A DNA stretch of 64,000 bases from Semisulcospira habei (Eukaryota; Mollusca; Gastropoda; Semisulcospiridae), in contig BTPG01000003.1 in NCBI GenBank assembly GCA_036245525.1, positions 137,427,082 through 137,491,081 of the forward strand. The letters run 5' to 3'. Made by a program: the position numbers and the translations under genes. Under the pieces are notes generated by a model. The model worked only from the letters and a program-made list of their open reading frames with translations. It did no database searches and had not been told where the DNA came from. Below are positions 50,347 to 60,500 of the stretch, one piece after another (position 1 is the stretch's first letter; every line of letters starts with the position of its first letter).

Positions 50347-50750
50347 CGACACTTTCTGCCCTTCAGCACTTCTCCTAAAGAACACCTGTCTATAAGACAA
50401 ACTTTTTTCTTGCAAAAAAGGTGGCTTGCTCAAAACAGGTAATACCGCAGTTCTACGCTGTTATTTAGTCCAGATGTTGTAGCTCTTGCTTAGATGTTAC
50501 TGTACAGTAAATCAACAAGGTTGCGATAACATTTCCTAACTAACTAATCTTGAAAAAAAATCCTGTAATGCCGCTCGATAAAATGATAGCGAATAATGTA
50601 GTACTTTTAACATCTCTTTCTGAGTGTTTGTCAGATTTCATTTCAAACGCCTGTGACACTGCACGCGATGTATCTCTAAGTAACGTTTCACTGCGTTACT
50701 GCCTAAACAGAAATACTGACACAGTTCTGTCTTTTCCCTTTCATTATTGT
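50347..50750. other. Gene-free interval
   Basis: No supportable feature seen. Confidence 0.4.
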
Positions 50751-50808
50751 ACTGTTCTGTGATTTTGGATATTTCGTCTTGGAACCGTAAGGTCCAAAAT
50801 CACACAAG
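50751..50808. mobile_element. HP-G hairpin
   Basis: ACTGTTCTGTGATTTTGGAT on the left and GGTCCAAAATCACACAAGC on the right. Confidence 0.68.
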
Positions 50809-50883
50809 CATTTTTTTTCTGATTTTCGTAAAGAAATCGCTCATTTTTCTTCCGTGAATCCTCTTGAATCAGACTCTTTCACA

Positions 50884-51091
50884 TTAACCCTTATTATTCT
50901 GATACACCCATTGCTTGAAATAAACTTGACTGATAATTCAAGGGTGGTGCCAGAATAGCTTGGCGCCTCAGGCGCCAAGCTATTCTGGCACCACCCTTGA
51001 ACTAAAGAAACAGTCAGTGATCTACCTCCTAATCCTTTATAGGACAATAAGCACATTTTACAAAATCAGCCTCAGGATGTAATGGGGTAAT
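50884..51091. mobile_element. HP-A element (A3 type), most complete copy
   Basis: TTAACCCTTATTATTCTGAT at the left and CAGGATGTAATGGGGTAA at the right (last TTAA mutated). Hairpin 50,934-51,004 with matching GGTGGTGCCAG / CTGGCACCACC and GGCGCCTCAGGCGCC at the centre. An outer pair ACTGAT...CAGTCAGTG adds to the stem. Confidence 0.86.
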
Positions 51092-51168
51092 GCCTATAAA
51101 CGAACACCTGCAAGAAACACAAGTCATTTTCTCCAAGACTTAAGACTGGAGAGTTCACTATTACACCA

Positions 51169-51234
51169 CAAGAGGCACAGATCCTCATGGGCCCCCCGCA
51201 GGTTGCGGGGGCTCATGACGATATGTGCCTTTTA
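51169..51234. mobile_element. HP-B hairpin
   Basis: CAAGAGGCACAGATCCTCAT on the left and CATGACGATATGTGCCTTTTA on the right, with CCCCCCGCAGGTTGCGGGGG at the centre. Confidence 0.72.
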
Positions 51235-51370
51235 CTGACTTCATTTTAAGCTGTAGTTCTTATACGCAAGCGGTCATAGTGTCTAACTCAAAACTTTGAC
51301 AGTTAAATGGACCCGTTTGAAACTGGTCTGAATTTACGGTCCTTTCATGCCCGCGAGCCTGTGTACATGC

Positions 51371-51436
51371 GTGCTGCTCTGTGACTCTGGATCTTACGGC
51401 TCACAGCCGTAAGGTCCAGAGTCACAGAACAGCACA
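51371..51436. mobile_element. HP-G hairpin, matched-arm variant
   Basis: GTGCTGCTCTGTGACTCTGG on the left and CCAGAGTCACAGAACAGCAC on the right. GACTCTGGA / TCCAGAGTC differ together from the consensus GATTTTGGA / TCCAAAATC. Confidence 0.86.
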
Positions 51437-51922
51437 TGCCAAGCATTGCTGGAAGAAGCTGCTAGACATTACATTATACGAGGTCCGTGGAGACTGGATC
51501 AAAATGGCTAACATGTCCGCTTGGTATCGGAAGACTAGAATTACGAGAGAGAGAAAAAAAAATATGTGACACAAAACAAACAAAATAATGCGCTTTCCAC
51601 AAGCCTTTGAAGCTAAGTCATTACATGTGATTTTATCTTTTTACGGCAAACTATAAAAACCTATTTTTTTCTATTTCTTTCATGTTTTATTTTTTAACCT
51701 TTCACGTGAGACTTTGACACTGGCAAATTTGATCTTAAATGCGTGATTCGATCTTTTTACAGTATACTATGAAAACCTTATTTTTGCCTGTTTATTGCGT
51801 GTCTTATACTTGCATAAATGTCGCCAAATCGTCACGAAATGACGGTAAAATTGAGGCAGAAGACTACCTTGTTTCTGTCCAGTGACGGGAAAATTGGTGT
51901 CAGCTGCACAAGTTAATGACTA
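51437..51922. other. Gene-free interval
   Basis: AT-rich. Two related stretches (near 51,620-51,720 and 51,735-51,790, both with ATTTTATCTTTTTAC-like or GATCTTTTTACAG-like sequence then ACTATAAAAACC or ACTATGAAAACC) suggest an old tandem duplication of about 110 bp. Confidence 0.45.
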
Positions 51923-52000
51923 TCATTTGGTCTGTGATTTTGAATATTACGGCTCTCTCGAGCCATAAGACCCGTAAGTTAAAAAAATCACAAACCACCA
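51923..52000. mobile_element. HP-G hairpin, diverged
   Basis: CATTTGGTCTGTGATTTTGA on the left and AAAAATCACAAACCACC on the right, with TATTACGGCTC...GAGCCATAAG inside. Confidence 0.68.
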
Positions 52001-52080
52001 AAAATGTCCTTTCCTCTTCTATCTGCGTCACGATTTTAGTACGGAGATCAACTAAGGCTGATCGGATGTCTGGTTATGCG

Positions 52081-52149
52081 CACACTGGTTGTCTCCCTCG
52101 ATTCGCTACCGCTTTCAGCGGTAGCGAGTCGAGGGAGACATCCAGTGTG
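52081..52149. mobile_element. HP-D hairpin, most complete copy
   Basis: CACACTGGTTGTCTCCCTCG pairs with CGAGGGAGACATCCAGTGTG, and CGCTACCGCT with AGCGGTAGCG around TTC. No TTAA at the ends. Confidence 0.85.
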
Positions 52150-52260
52150 GGTTATGTGATACGTCACTGATAATCCAAAGCACAGTCACCCTTTTAGGTA
52201 GATGAAATTACAAGATTAAAAGGGACAGACAGGCAAACGTGGAATACTTGCGGAAGAACG

Positions 52261-52338
52261 TGACCCTTTGGTTGTCCGTTGCGCTTTTTGTCGAGATGAT
52301 TCCTGCATGAAAAAACCCTTACCGACAGCCAAGGGTTA
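52261..52338. mobile_element. HP-C element, centre deleted
   Basis: TGACCCTTTGGTTGTCCG at the left and TACCGACAGCCAAGGGTTAG at the right. The right half of the ATGATTCCTGCAGGAATCAT centre is missing. Confidence 0.75.
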
Positions 52339-52633
52339 GGCCAGGGTCTGCGTGCATAAATTTAATTGGCCCAGATGCGCCAGTGTCACTTTCGGTCCGG
52401 AAACATCAAAAGTAGGTCATGGGGATATTGAAACATGCGGAAGTCAAAGGACAGCTTCTTTTTCCAAGGAGAGTTTGTCAATTAAAGTATTGAACTGAGA
52501 GTCTAAAACATAATTACAATGACAATAAACCACATTATGTCAAAAACTAAATACTCTGTACTGAGGTACATTTTCACCACTGACGAGAATTCGATACATT
52601 TATGCTACGTGTTTAAATAGCAAGGGGAAACCT
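52339..52633. other. Gene-free interval
   Basis: No supportable feature seen. Confidence 0.4.
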
Positions 52634-52834
52634 TTAACCCTTGTAGGCGCACGGGTGATTTCCCCAAATTTTGGACGGACTATGTACCAGCTGCAAGAGG
52701 TGGATTGATCATGACAATTCAAGGGTAGTGTCAGATGAGCTTGGCGCCTGAAAGCCAAGCTCATCTGGCACTACCCTTGAATTGTCATGATCAATCCATC
52801 TCCTGCTGCAGGGTCCTGTGGCCAAATGGGTTAG
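52634..52834. mobile_element. HP-A element (A2 type), matched-arm variant
   Basis: TTAACCCTTGTAGGCGCACG at the left and CCAAATGGGTTAG at the right. In the hairpin 52,701-52,799, GATTGATCATGACAATTC pairs exactly with GAATTGTCATGATCAATC. Both differ from the consensus GATCGACCATGATAATTC. GATGAGC / GCTCATC is another matched pair. Confidence 0.87.
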
Positions 52835-53162
52835 TATTCTGACTAAACGATTAGTGTTACCAAAGACCGTACATTTAAATCTCATTCATACACTGTATAA
52901 GGTCTTTGGCGGGAGGCATGATGCAACTTGGTGACGTGAAGTGCTGATGAGCAGACACCTTCTGGGGGTTTGAGGTGGCGTCTGAACCTGAAGAAGTAAG
53001 GTTATCTCATGTCTGGGTCATGTAATACGTCACTTCTCGTCTAAAGAACAACAGCCCTTTCACCGCTTTAGCTACAAGGAAAAAAAGGAGCTAGACAGGA
53101 AGATAAGGAGATACATGCGGGAAAAAAAAAAACTTTAGGCTTGAGTCTATATCGCATAGCAG
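52835..53162. other. Gene-free interval
   Basis: No supportable feature seen. Confidence 0.4.
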
Positions 53163-53245
53163 TAACCTCCGTCACTGTTACTGGCGATACGCGCAGTTAC
53201 GCGTCTTTTCCACAAGCGGTATCGTCAGTAGCAGTCAAGGGGTTA
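53163..53245. mobile_element. HP-F element
   Basis: TAACCTCCGTCACTGTTACT at the left and CAGTAGCAGTCAAGGGGTTAA at the right, with GTTACGCGTCTTTTCCAC in the middle. Confidence 0.75.
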
Positions 53246-53266
53246 ATCTGTGTTCTTCATAAGGCG

Positions 53267-53330
53267 TTTGGTATGTGATGTTGGACCTTACAGTTACGAG
53301 CCAGGTTCAAAATCACGCGCCATCATACAC
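53267..53330. mobile_element. HP-G hairpin, degenerate
   Basis: TTTGGTATGTGATGTTGGAC on the left and GTTCAAAATCACGCGCCATC on the right. Confidence 0.55.
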
Positions 53331-53459
53331 ATATAAATGATTCATCTTTCACTTCCGTAGCCAACCGAGTATGTATAGATCACAGTAATTGTACTAGTTC
53401 CTAGTAAGCACGGATCACGCCACTGCGGCTGACTAGATACATAAATTTCAGGCGGAAAA

Positions 53460-53575
53460 AGGACCAGACTGCCTGGTGGAGGCAAAGACAGTAAGTCCAC
53501 TTTGTGAAAAGCAAGATTTTCATTGTACTACAATGAAAATCTTGCTTTTCATACACTGGCCTTCAAAGTGCTACA
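53460..53575. mobile_element. HP-J element with perfect 22-bp core
   Basis: At 53,506-53,550 GAAAAGCAAGATTTTCATTG plus TA pairs exactly with the right arm around one base. The flanks CACTTTGTG and CACTGGCCTTCAAAGTG add a broader, weaker pairing. Confidence 0.75.
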
Positions 53576-53787
53576 CCAGAAACCACGCAAAAGGAAAAAT
53601 GAAACCGCTCACGTTGTAACAAAATACGTCAGTCAAATTCTAGTCCATGGCAGATTTCACAATGTGTGTATACGTACATACATGAATCATGCAACTGAGC
53701 AGATCACTACACCGTGTAACAGAGAACACCGTCGCACTGTATTTCAAAGTCACTTGAGTGAAACTTACGTTAGTCAATATCTGTGAA

Positions 53788-53846
53788 GTGTGCGCTGATC
53801 TCAAATTTAGGACCTTACAGCTTACAAAATGAAAGACCAGCAAAAA
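53788..53846. mobile_element. HP-G hairpin, degenerate
   Basis: GCTGATCTCAAATTTAGGAC on the left and ATGAAAGACCAGC on the right. Confidence 0.45.
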
Positions 53847-54117
53847 TAATTTTGCTTGCTTGCTTGTTTGTTTGTTTGTTTTTCTTTGTTTTTGTTTGCC
53901 TTGCCTGTTCACTTCTTTCTTTCTTTGCTTGCTTTCTTTTGTTGCTTGCTTTTTTACATGCGCGGGAGGACGAGAAGTTGTTATATGGTTAGTACTTCGA
54001 ACTGTTTGGTTGCTTGTGATGTGCCTTTTGGGCCATTAGTTGAATGAATGTATATTAATGATTATCACCGTCAACACCATTAAATAGCATGCGTTTAAGT
54101 GAATAATACAAGTAATC
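53847..54117. other. Gene-free interval with simple repeats
   Basis: TTGC, TTTG and TTTC short runs to 53,955. Nothing else seen. Confidence 0.45.
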
Positions 54118-54170
54118 TGTGTGCTGGTCTGTGAAAGCCGTAAGGCCCAAAATCACAGACCAGCACACAA
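54118..54170. mobile_element. HP-G hairpin, centre shortened
   Basis: TGTGTGCTGGTCTGTGA on the left and TCACAGACCAGCACACA on the right pair exactly. The left ATTTTGGACC part is missing. Confidence 0.78.
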
Positions 54171-54680
54171 ATAATGTATACTCGTCTTACCTTGAACCCT
54201 GCTCTGCCTCTGAAGTCCGAAACTGACCTCCACGCCCTCTTCTATACGTCGGATCCTGTCCTGGCGTGCTACGGTGAAAACAAACGGGGTCCTGCTCTCC
54301 CAGTAGTAGTGCTTATCTCTCGACCAGCCGGCACTACTGCTGATCCCAGTGGGTAAGGACACTGTTGAGGACCTCACCTTGGTTCGAATCCCGCGTGGCT
54401 TGGCCGAGGTATCTTTGCTGGAAGGTGTCACTACGGCACTGCACACGTTCAATGATGATGGTACACCTTTATTGCCAGATACGTAAAACACTGGTTCCAT
54501 CCTGGCTGGCCGGGATCCGTGCTGCGTCTGACGTTTGCCCTTTGCCGAGATATCCTGCTTAATGCGGGCGATAATCTTGTCAAAGGCGTCTGTTCCCTCT
54601 TCGGGATTATCTTCCCTATCTATCTTGGCTTCCGCCGGATTATCTTTCCCAGACGGGGTTACCTGCTCCTTCTCAGCCAT
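54153..54680 (-). CDS. Possible host exon or unknown ORF, 175 codons
   Basis: The product is not recognised. The start MAEKEQVTPSGKDNPAEAKI is acidic and hydrophilic, followed by DAFDKIIARIKQDISAKGKR; no signal peptide or membrane segment is visible. The ATG context on the minus strand is GACCATGG, a strong eukaryotic start context. Around 54,380 the minus strand reads AACCAAGGTGAGG, which fits a splice donor, so the real coding part might be only about 100 codons. Against it, the last residues are encoded by an HP-G hairpin, and 54,340-54,400 looks tRNA-derived on the + strand. It could be a first exon, part of a retroelement, or chance. Confidence 0.3.
   Translation of the reverse strand: MAEKEQVTPSGKDNPAEAKIDREDNPEEGTDAFDKIIARIKQDISAKGKRQTQHGSRPARMEPVFYVSGNKGVPSSLNVCSAVVTPSSKDTSAKPRGIRTKVRSSTVSLPTGISSSAGWSRDKHYYWESRTPFVFTVARQDRIRRIEEGVEVSFGLQRQSRVQGKTSIHYLCAGL
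54331..54480 (+). mobile_element. Possible tRNA-derived SINE head
   Basis: GATCCCAGTGGGTAAGGAC (54,342-54,360) resembles an RNA polymerase III A box, and GGTTCGAATCC (54,382-54,392) is an exact B box, 40 bases later as in a tRNA without a long variable arm. TGAGG-A-CCTCA lies between. No full cloverleaf or acceptor stem is seen, so this is a SINE-like or pseudo-tRNA sequence. Confidence 0.38.
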
Positions 54681-54835
54681 GGTCCAGATAACACTGATAC
54701 ACAGAAAACAGATAGCACTGTCGATTTTCGTCCAAAAAGACGATTACTGTGGAAATTAGCGTGTTGATTTCTTTTTTGTCCCCAAAAGTCCACTACCACA
54801 GCAAAGCTGAAATTAACCAGCTTCCAGATTCATGA

Positions 54836-54928
54836 CTAACCCTTTGGCTGTCGGTAGCGCTTGTTTGTCGCGATGACTCCTGCTGGAATCATCGCGACAA
54901 TTACCGCTACCGACAGCCAAAGTGTTAG
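54836..54928. mobile_element. HP-C element, nearly complete
   Basis: CTAACCCTTTGGCTGTCGG at the left and CTACCGACAGCCAAAGTGTTAG at the right. GTCGCGATGACTCCTGC / GGAATCATCGCGAC centre. Confidence 0.85.
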
Positions 54929-54997
54929 ACCAATTGGATTTCTGATTCTGAAAATTCACTCACTGAATATTTCGACCGTACTCGTTCCAAATATTCT

Positions 54998-55209
54998 TTA
55001 ACTCATTCTACCCCATCACCGAAATCCCCAAATATTGCCGTTGTCCTCTGAAGACTGCAATGCAGTGCAGGACACAGATCGACCATGATAGTTCAAGGGT
55101 GATGCCAGAATAGCTTGGCGCCTGGGCGCCAAGCTATTCTGGCATCACCCTTGAACTATCATGGTCGATCCTTACTTTGCTGTGGTGTGTCTGGGGTAGA
55201 ATGAGTTAA
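54998..55209. mobile_element. HP-A element (A1 type), reverse orientation
   Basis: 212 bp with TTAA at both ends; spacers are in reverse order relative to 34,590. Hairpin 55,077-55,170 has exact 46-bp arms around TG. Confidence 0.9.
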
Positions 55210-55750
55210 GTACATCTTCAGAGTTCAGATCAGTGAAATTAAAACAGTAAATAAAAGATCCGTGTCGAAACAGCCAGAAAGGAAATCATCATTAAATTCC
55301 TTTAAAAAGTCAAATTACAAAACCCGTCCAAACAAAAAGTAAAAACGAAGAGAGATGCTTACACTGTCGATTTTTTTTTTTTTTGGGTGGTTGTTGTTGT
55401 TGTTGTTGTTGTTGTTGGTCCTAACCTTTAATTACGATGAAAGATATAGCGTTGGTGTCTGTCCCGAAACTCGTTAAAATGAGGTACATCAAGAGATATA
55501 ACACATGTGAGAGGGGCGCCAGTGGTATTTGACCGAAACATCCAGTATGACGCAAGGTGTCATTTAGTTTGTCAAATGAAAAAAAAAATGTTACGATGAA
55601 CACGTGTAAACACAGTTTGTTTGTCCAAAATACGCGCTGATAATACGCGTACGGCTAAGATATACACACGGTATACGCTTGAAAGGGCTAATCACACGAT
55701 GCACGTCTGAGAGGCATAATTACATGATACACGTCGGAGAATGGTACACA
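55210..55750. other. Gene-free interval
   Basis: Poly-T and (TTG)n at 55,371-55,417. Nothing else supportable. Confidence 0.45.
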
Positions 55751-55857
55751 AAACCCTTTGGCTTGAGTGTCGGTAGTGGGTTTTTGTCGCAATGATACCG
55801 GCAGGAATCATCGCGACAAAAAAAAAAAAAAACCGCTACAAACAGCCAAAGGGTTAG
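55751..55857. mobile_element. HP-C element with poly-A insertion
   Basis: AAACCCTTTGGCTTGAGTGT at the left and ACAGCCAAAGGGTTAG at the right. The right arm contains an expanded A-run (55,818-55,832). Confidence 0.8.
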
Positions 55858-56318
55858 CGTGGTGTTGGAATATCACTTCGAACCACGCCAAAATGTCCCA
55901 AATCACAGATCATCACATGTGTGATCTTACACACCCAGTGATGTTGGCCAAAGGCCGAGAAAAGTCCATTTGACAAAAGGGAAAAAAAAAATGGCCTGAA
56001 CTCTTGTCCTCGTAGATAAGCAGATGGGGTCACTGAGGAGGGTCACACAGACTAATAATCGAGGCACGCGCAGGGACGCGCTAACACACACGCGCTCGAT
56101 GGTTACGGTGGAGATAAGAAATAATTAGCTTGTCTCGAGCCACGCGCGTGCACCACATATTTTGAGAACACTTTCGTTGATGAAGGCACGCGCGCGAACA
56201 CACTGACGCACGCGCACAGGATGCGCGTGCTCAAAACCCCGCCAGTCTTGTTTTTCTCAAAGTATACAGTCCCTTAACTCACAGACACAGGGTGTATGTC
56301 TACTGCAGCAATACCTAC
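55858..56318. other. Gene-free interval with CpG-rich block
   Basis: A worn HP-G arm (CCCAAATCACAGATCATCAC) at 55,899-55,918. From 56,060 to 56,230 the strings CACGCGC and GCGCGTGC recur on both strands. No gene seen. Confidence 0.45.
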
Positions 56319-56655
56319 CACCTCTACAAGATGCATAGATTCTCGTGAGTCGCTGCAGTTGCACTAAAGGCCATCTTACTGCGCTGCATGAAGAAGCCTG
56401 GCAATACTGCCTCTCTGTATCTCCTCTCAGTGCATCGATACAAAAGTGATGTGGTTCAGGCAGCATAGCAGTAACGTTTTCTGGCAAGATACTGTGGGCA
56501 GTGTGCTTCTCTCGCAAGAGGTCTACGGTGAATCAGTTGTTTCAAATTGAGAGTGGCCATACCTCAGCCCCAACCCCTCACACCCCCCATCATCCCTCAC
56601 ACACTTCCCATCACCCCCACCCCCCCACCCCCAAACAATCAATAAAAAATGAATA

Positions 56656-56656
56656 C

Positions 56657-56699
<43 letters not shown>

Positions 56700-56706
56700 T
56701 AATAAT
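56656..56706. repeat. (AAT)n microsatellite
   Basis: AAT trinucleotides, preceded by C-rich, A/C-biased sequence (56,565-56,640). A partial HP-B arm (AAGATGCATAGATTCTCGTG) is at 56,328-56,347. Confidence 0.93.
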
Positions 56707-56718
56707 AAAACAATTCCT

Positions 56719-56815
56719 TTAACACCCTAACTGTTCTACGACACCGTTCGGCGGAAAAGACACGCCCCTTTCCGCCGAGCGGTATCAGTTGCGTCAGTAG
56801 GAGCCAAAAGGTTAA
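56719..56815. mobile_element. HP-F element
   Basis: TTAACACCCTAACTGTTCTA at the left and GGAGCCAAAAGGTTAA at the right, with GGCGGAAAAG / CTTTCCGCC as the inner stem. Confidence 0.78.
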
Positions 56816-57024
56816 CCTCGTCAACGAATCGTTGCACAGTCGTATTGAACTCGGGCATCGCCCCCACCCCTCCCGCCTCAAAATCATTCAACATTATTTG
56901 TAAGGGGTGGGAGGGGAGGGGGAGGTGTTTGATTGGGGAAGAGAGCTGAGTGGGTGAGGTCAGTATCGTGACAGCTAATGACAGTGGAATGGAGGGAGCG
57001 AGGTATGATCGCCCTGGGGACTTT

Positions 57025-57105
57025 TTAACGCATTCGAGACGTGCCGCCTCCGGATACGCGGCTTTAAGCCGCGTATCCGGAGGCGGCACGTCTCGAATGA
57101 GTTAT
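57025..57105. mobile_element. HP-E element, near-perfect palindrome
   Basis: TTAACGCATTCGAGACGTGC to its complement GCACGTCTCGAATGAGTTAT; arms about 40 bp match with one or two changes and no real loop (GGCTTTAAGCC at the centre). Confidence 0.87.
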
Positions 57106-57297
57106 GGGGGTGAGGTATGACCGCTCTAAAACTATTCGCTGCGGAATGACTGTGATTTCCTCTCTTTGCTGATCTATGTCAGTGCTGGCTGAAAAACGAA
57201 GTTACTCTGGCAATTCACAGCAGTAAAAGAGCCGTCCGCCAAACCACAACTCGTAACTTTTGGATGGCGCTGGACCAGTGACACTGACCTGACAGCA

Positions 57298-57368
57298 CAA
57301 TGGTTGTCTCCCTCGACTGATTCGCTACCGCTGCGGTAGCGATCGAGGACGACAACCATTCAGTGTGC
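57298..57368. mobile_element. HP-D hairpin
   Basis: CAATGGTTGTCTCCCTCGAC on the left and GATCGAGGACGACAACCATT on the right, with CGCTACCGC / GCGGTAGCG at the centre. Confidence 0.78.
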
Positions 57369-57485
57369 ACTGAGAGATAATTCCTATCGAGCAGTATAAG
57401 GGAGACGAGCGTACTGCTCTTATCTCATTCTGCCCGCGGCACACCACAGCAAGATCTGGCTCGACCCATAAGTTGTCAGTTCTAC

Positions 57486-57551
57486 TTGTGCTGATCTGTG
57501 AGTTTGGACCTTACGGCTACACAACGTAAGGTCCAAAACCACAGACCACAC
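57486..57551. mobile_element. HP-G hairpin
   Basis: TTGTGCTGATCTGTGAGTTT on the left and AAAACCACAGACCACACA on the right, with GGACCTTACG / CGTAAGGTCC inside. Confidence 0.8.
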
Positions 57552-57814
57552 ATCCGGCAAAAGTCGACATCACGCTGCTGAGAAGTATCCCAAATACCAA
57601 AACACATTATCGATGGGAAATGATAATGTACTCACAGAGCAAAATACAGCATCACGTTAACTGTGCCAAGTTTACAAGAACATTAGTCATGGAGTCACGT
57701 TGACACGAATTTCTCCAAGAACTATGTGCAGACGAAGAAACAAAACCCGGAAACCAAACACAGAAATCAAGCAGATAAAACTGGCCTTAACATTTCGCTG
57801 AATCGGCATAGAAG

Positions 57815-58005
57815 TCCCAGGACCGAAATCCCCAGATTTTGAAGTTGCCCTCTGAAGGACTGTATTACAACTCTAGAGACAGATCGAGCATGATAGTTCA
57901 AAGTTGGTGCCAGAATAGCTTGGCGCCAAGCTATTCTGGCACCACCCTTGAACTATCATGCTCGATACATGTCTTGCTGTGGCGTGTCGGGGATGAATGA
58001 GTTAA
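57815..58005. mobile_element. HP-A element, reverse orientation, matched-arm variant
   Basis: GGGGATGAATGAGTTAA at the right end. In the hairpin 57,882-57,966 both arms carry GATCGAGCATGATAG / CTATCATGCTCGAT in place of GATCGACC / GGTCGATC. Confidence 0.82.
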
Positions 58006-58298
58006 ATATAAAAAAAACGCCCAAAAACTCGCGCCCCCCAAAACTGAAGTTCCAGCATCCACTTACATTACTTCCGATGATAAAACACACTCCAAGTATC
58101 ATGCCACATACAAAAGAATTAGAAAATAATCAGCACCACCACAGCCGATGATTGCATAATGCCTATTAAACTTCACCAACCCGGCCTCAGTGATTGCGGT
58201 CAGGGCCGGCCGTCTACAAAATGATCCTTTCTGAACCGCCGTCGCAGATTCACTACTGGATAAACCCGTCGGCCTGAGGCAGCCGGATACAACTAAGG

Positions 58299-58402
58299 TC
58301 AGCAAGAAGCACAGATCCTAATGAGCCTGCCAAGGCTTATAAGGATCTATGCCTCTTGCATTTGGGTGTTGCTTGCGTCAGCTGCGGCAGTGACGGGATT
58401 AA
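58299..58402. mobile_element. HP-B element, shortened
   Basis: GCAAGAAGCACAGATCCTAA and AAGGATCTATGCCTCTTGC around GAGCCTGCCAAGGCTTAT. The right end GGCAGTGACGGGATTAA is present. Confidence 0.68.
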
Positions 58403-58588
58403 GACACCACAGCGAAGATGGGTCTGCCATGATAGTTCAAGGGTAGTGCCGGATTAACTTGGCGCCTTGAAAGGCGCCCAGCTAATCTGGCACTACCCTT
58501 GAACTATCATGGCAGATCCATCTCCCATCGCTGCTACGTAGTCTTGAACGCATACAAAAAGTTGCGAAAAGTCGTTATTAGGCGTGAA
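58399..58588. mobile_element. HP-A element, matched-arm variant
   Basis: Hairpin 58,418-58,522: GGTCTGCCATGATAG and CTATCATGGCAGATCC match each other and differ from the consensus GACC/GGTC. It starts at the TTAA that ends the HP-B copy; its own left outer repeat is missing. Confidence 0.8.
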
Positions 58589-59387
58589 TGGCTTGCTAGC
58601 CAATTCAGTTGGCAATAGTGGCAGAGCATTACATGGATATTAACCGACGCGAGAGATGACAGCATATTACCTGCCTGTAATAACAGACGGGAAAGGGGAC
58701 TGGGAATGAGGAGGGAGAGGTGGAAAGGGGGCTGGGGAGGAGGAGGTGAAAAAGGAGGGGGGGGGGGACTGACTGAACTGTCAGTGGACGGACTATCGAA
58801 GGGCAGAAGGGAATGCAGACCGGTTTATAGGTAACCACTGACTGCCGAGGGAAAGAAAGGCTGACTGACCTCCAAGGTGAAAGGAGGGGGAAGGAACCAA
58901 AAGCGAAACAAATTGGAGGTCAGTCAGCCCCCATCTCTCTCCCTAACATTTTTGTGTGTGTGTGTGCGTGGGTGGGTTTGTCTCAGGAGAAAATGTAAAC
59001 ATTTTGAGTGCTTACTGACAACAGTGGGGCAGCAAAAAAGGGGAGAGGGGGCGCTCTGGGGAGAAGATGGGCCGGTAGAAGCAACAAGGGAAAATGAATG
59101 AAGAAAGTGGTGCGAATTAACTTTAGTACTCAGTGCCTTCCAGTGCCTACTGTTGACAACGGTGTGGGAGTAGTGAATGAGGAAGGAAAAGGAGAGAGAG
59201 GGAGGCAGGAGTAGCTGAGGGGCGGGAAGGGGTCGAAGAGGGAAGAGAACTTTCTGAAGTTTGAAGAGGGAAGCGCGTACTTTCAATTCCCGAGGCGTAT
59301 CGACCTCACCCTTTACACTTCCAGATCCAAATGCCGCATTATCTGCCAGAATTTTTTTTTCCGCTGATGCCCGTATAGCGGGACGAG
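58589..59387. other. Gene-free interval, purine-rich
   Basis: Mostly G/A-rich on the + strand with a poly-G run near 58,758. A 157-codon minus-strand ORF (58,924-59,397) is low in complexity (Pro/Leu/Ser-rich) and I do not accept it. Confidence 0.45.
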
Positions 59388-59436
59388 TTGTCGGCACCAG
59401 CTCAAGGGTATTGTCTTATCAGCTTGGCGCCTAGGG
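59388..59436. mobile_element. HP-A left-arm remnant
   Basis: CACCAGCTCAAGGGTATTGT then CTTATCAGCTTGGCGCC. No right arm. Confidence 0.5.
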
Positions 59437-59594
59437 CCTTATGCTTAAGCTACACTTAAGCTGCGATTACTCTCCTGCATTTGGCGCGGGAATTGAAAGA
59501 ATGCCACTACAACCGCCGACGGACACAAACAAAAATATGGAAAGGCGGAGTGGAAGGTGCCTGAGCGGATTCAGTGATATGCACTTGTGCGCAC

Positions 59595-60402
<808 letters not shown>

Positions 60403-60500
60403 CAGCAAGAGGCACACATTCTCAAGATGCAAGCAGGCACACATTTTAATGGGTCCTTGCGAAATCAGGGGGGGCCATGAGAATCTGTGCCTCTTGCAGA
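60403..60500. mobile_element. HP-B hairpin with duplicated left arm
   Basis: GCAAGAGGCACACATTCTCA and GCAAGCAGGCACACATTTTA are tandem copies of the left arm. The single right arm reads CCATGAGAATCTGTGCCTCTTGC. Confidence 0.68.

Noticed and set aside
54342..54400. True tRNA gene
   Set aside because: A and B boxes are visible but no acceptor stem or full cloverleaf could be drawn, and no terminator T-run follows closely.
58924..59397. 157-codon minus-strand ORF rich in Pro, Leu and Ser
   Set aside because: Purine-rich + strand gives few stops on the other strand; no domain, no start context, no splice signals.
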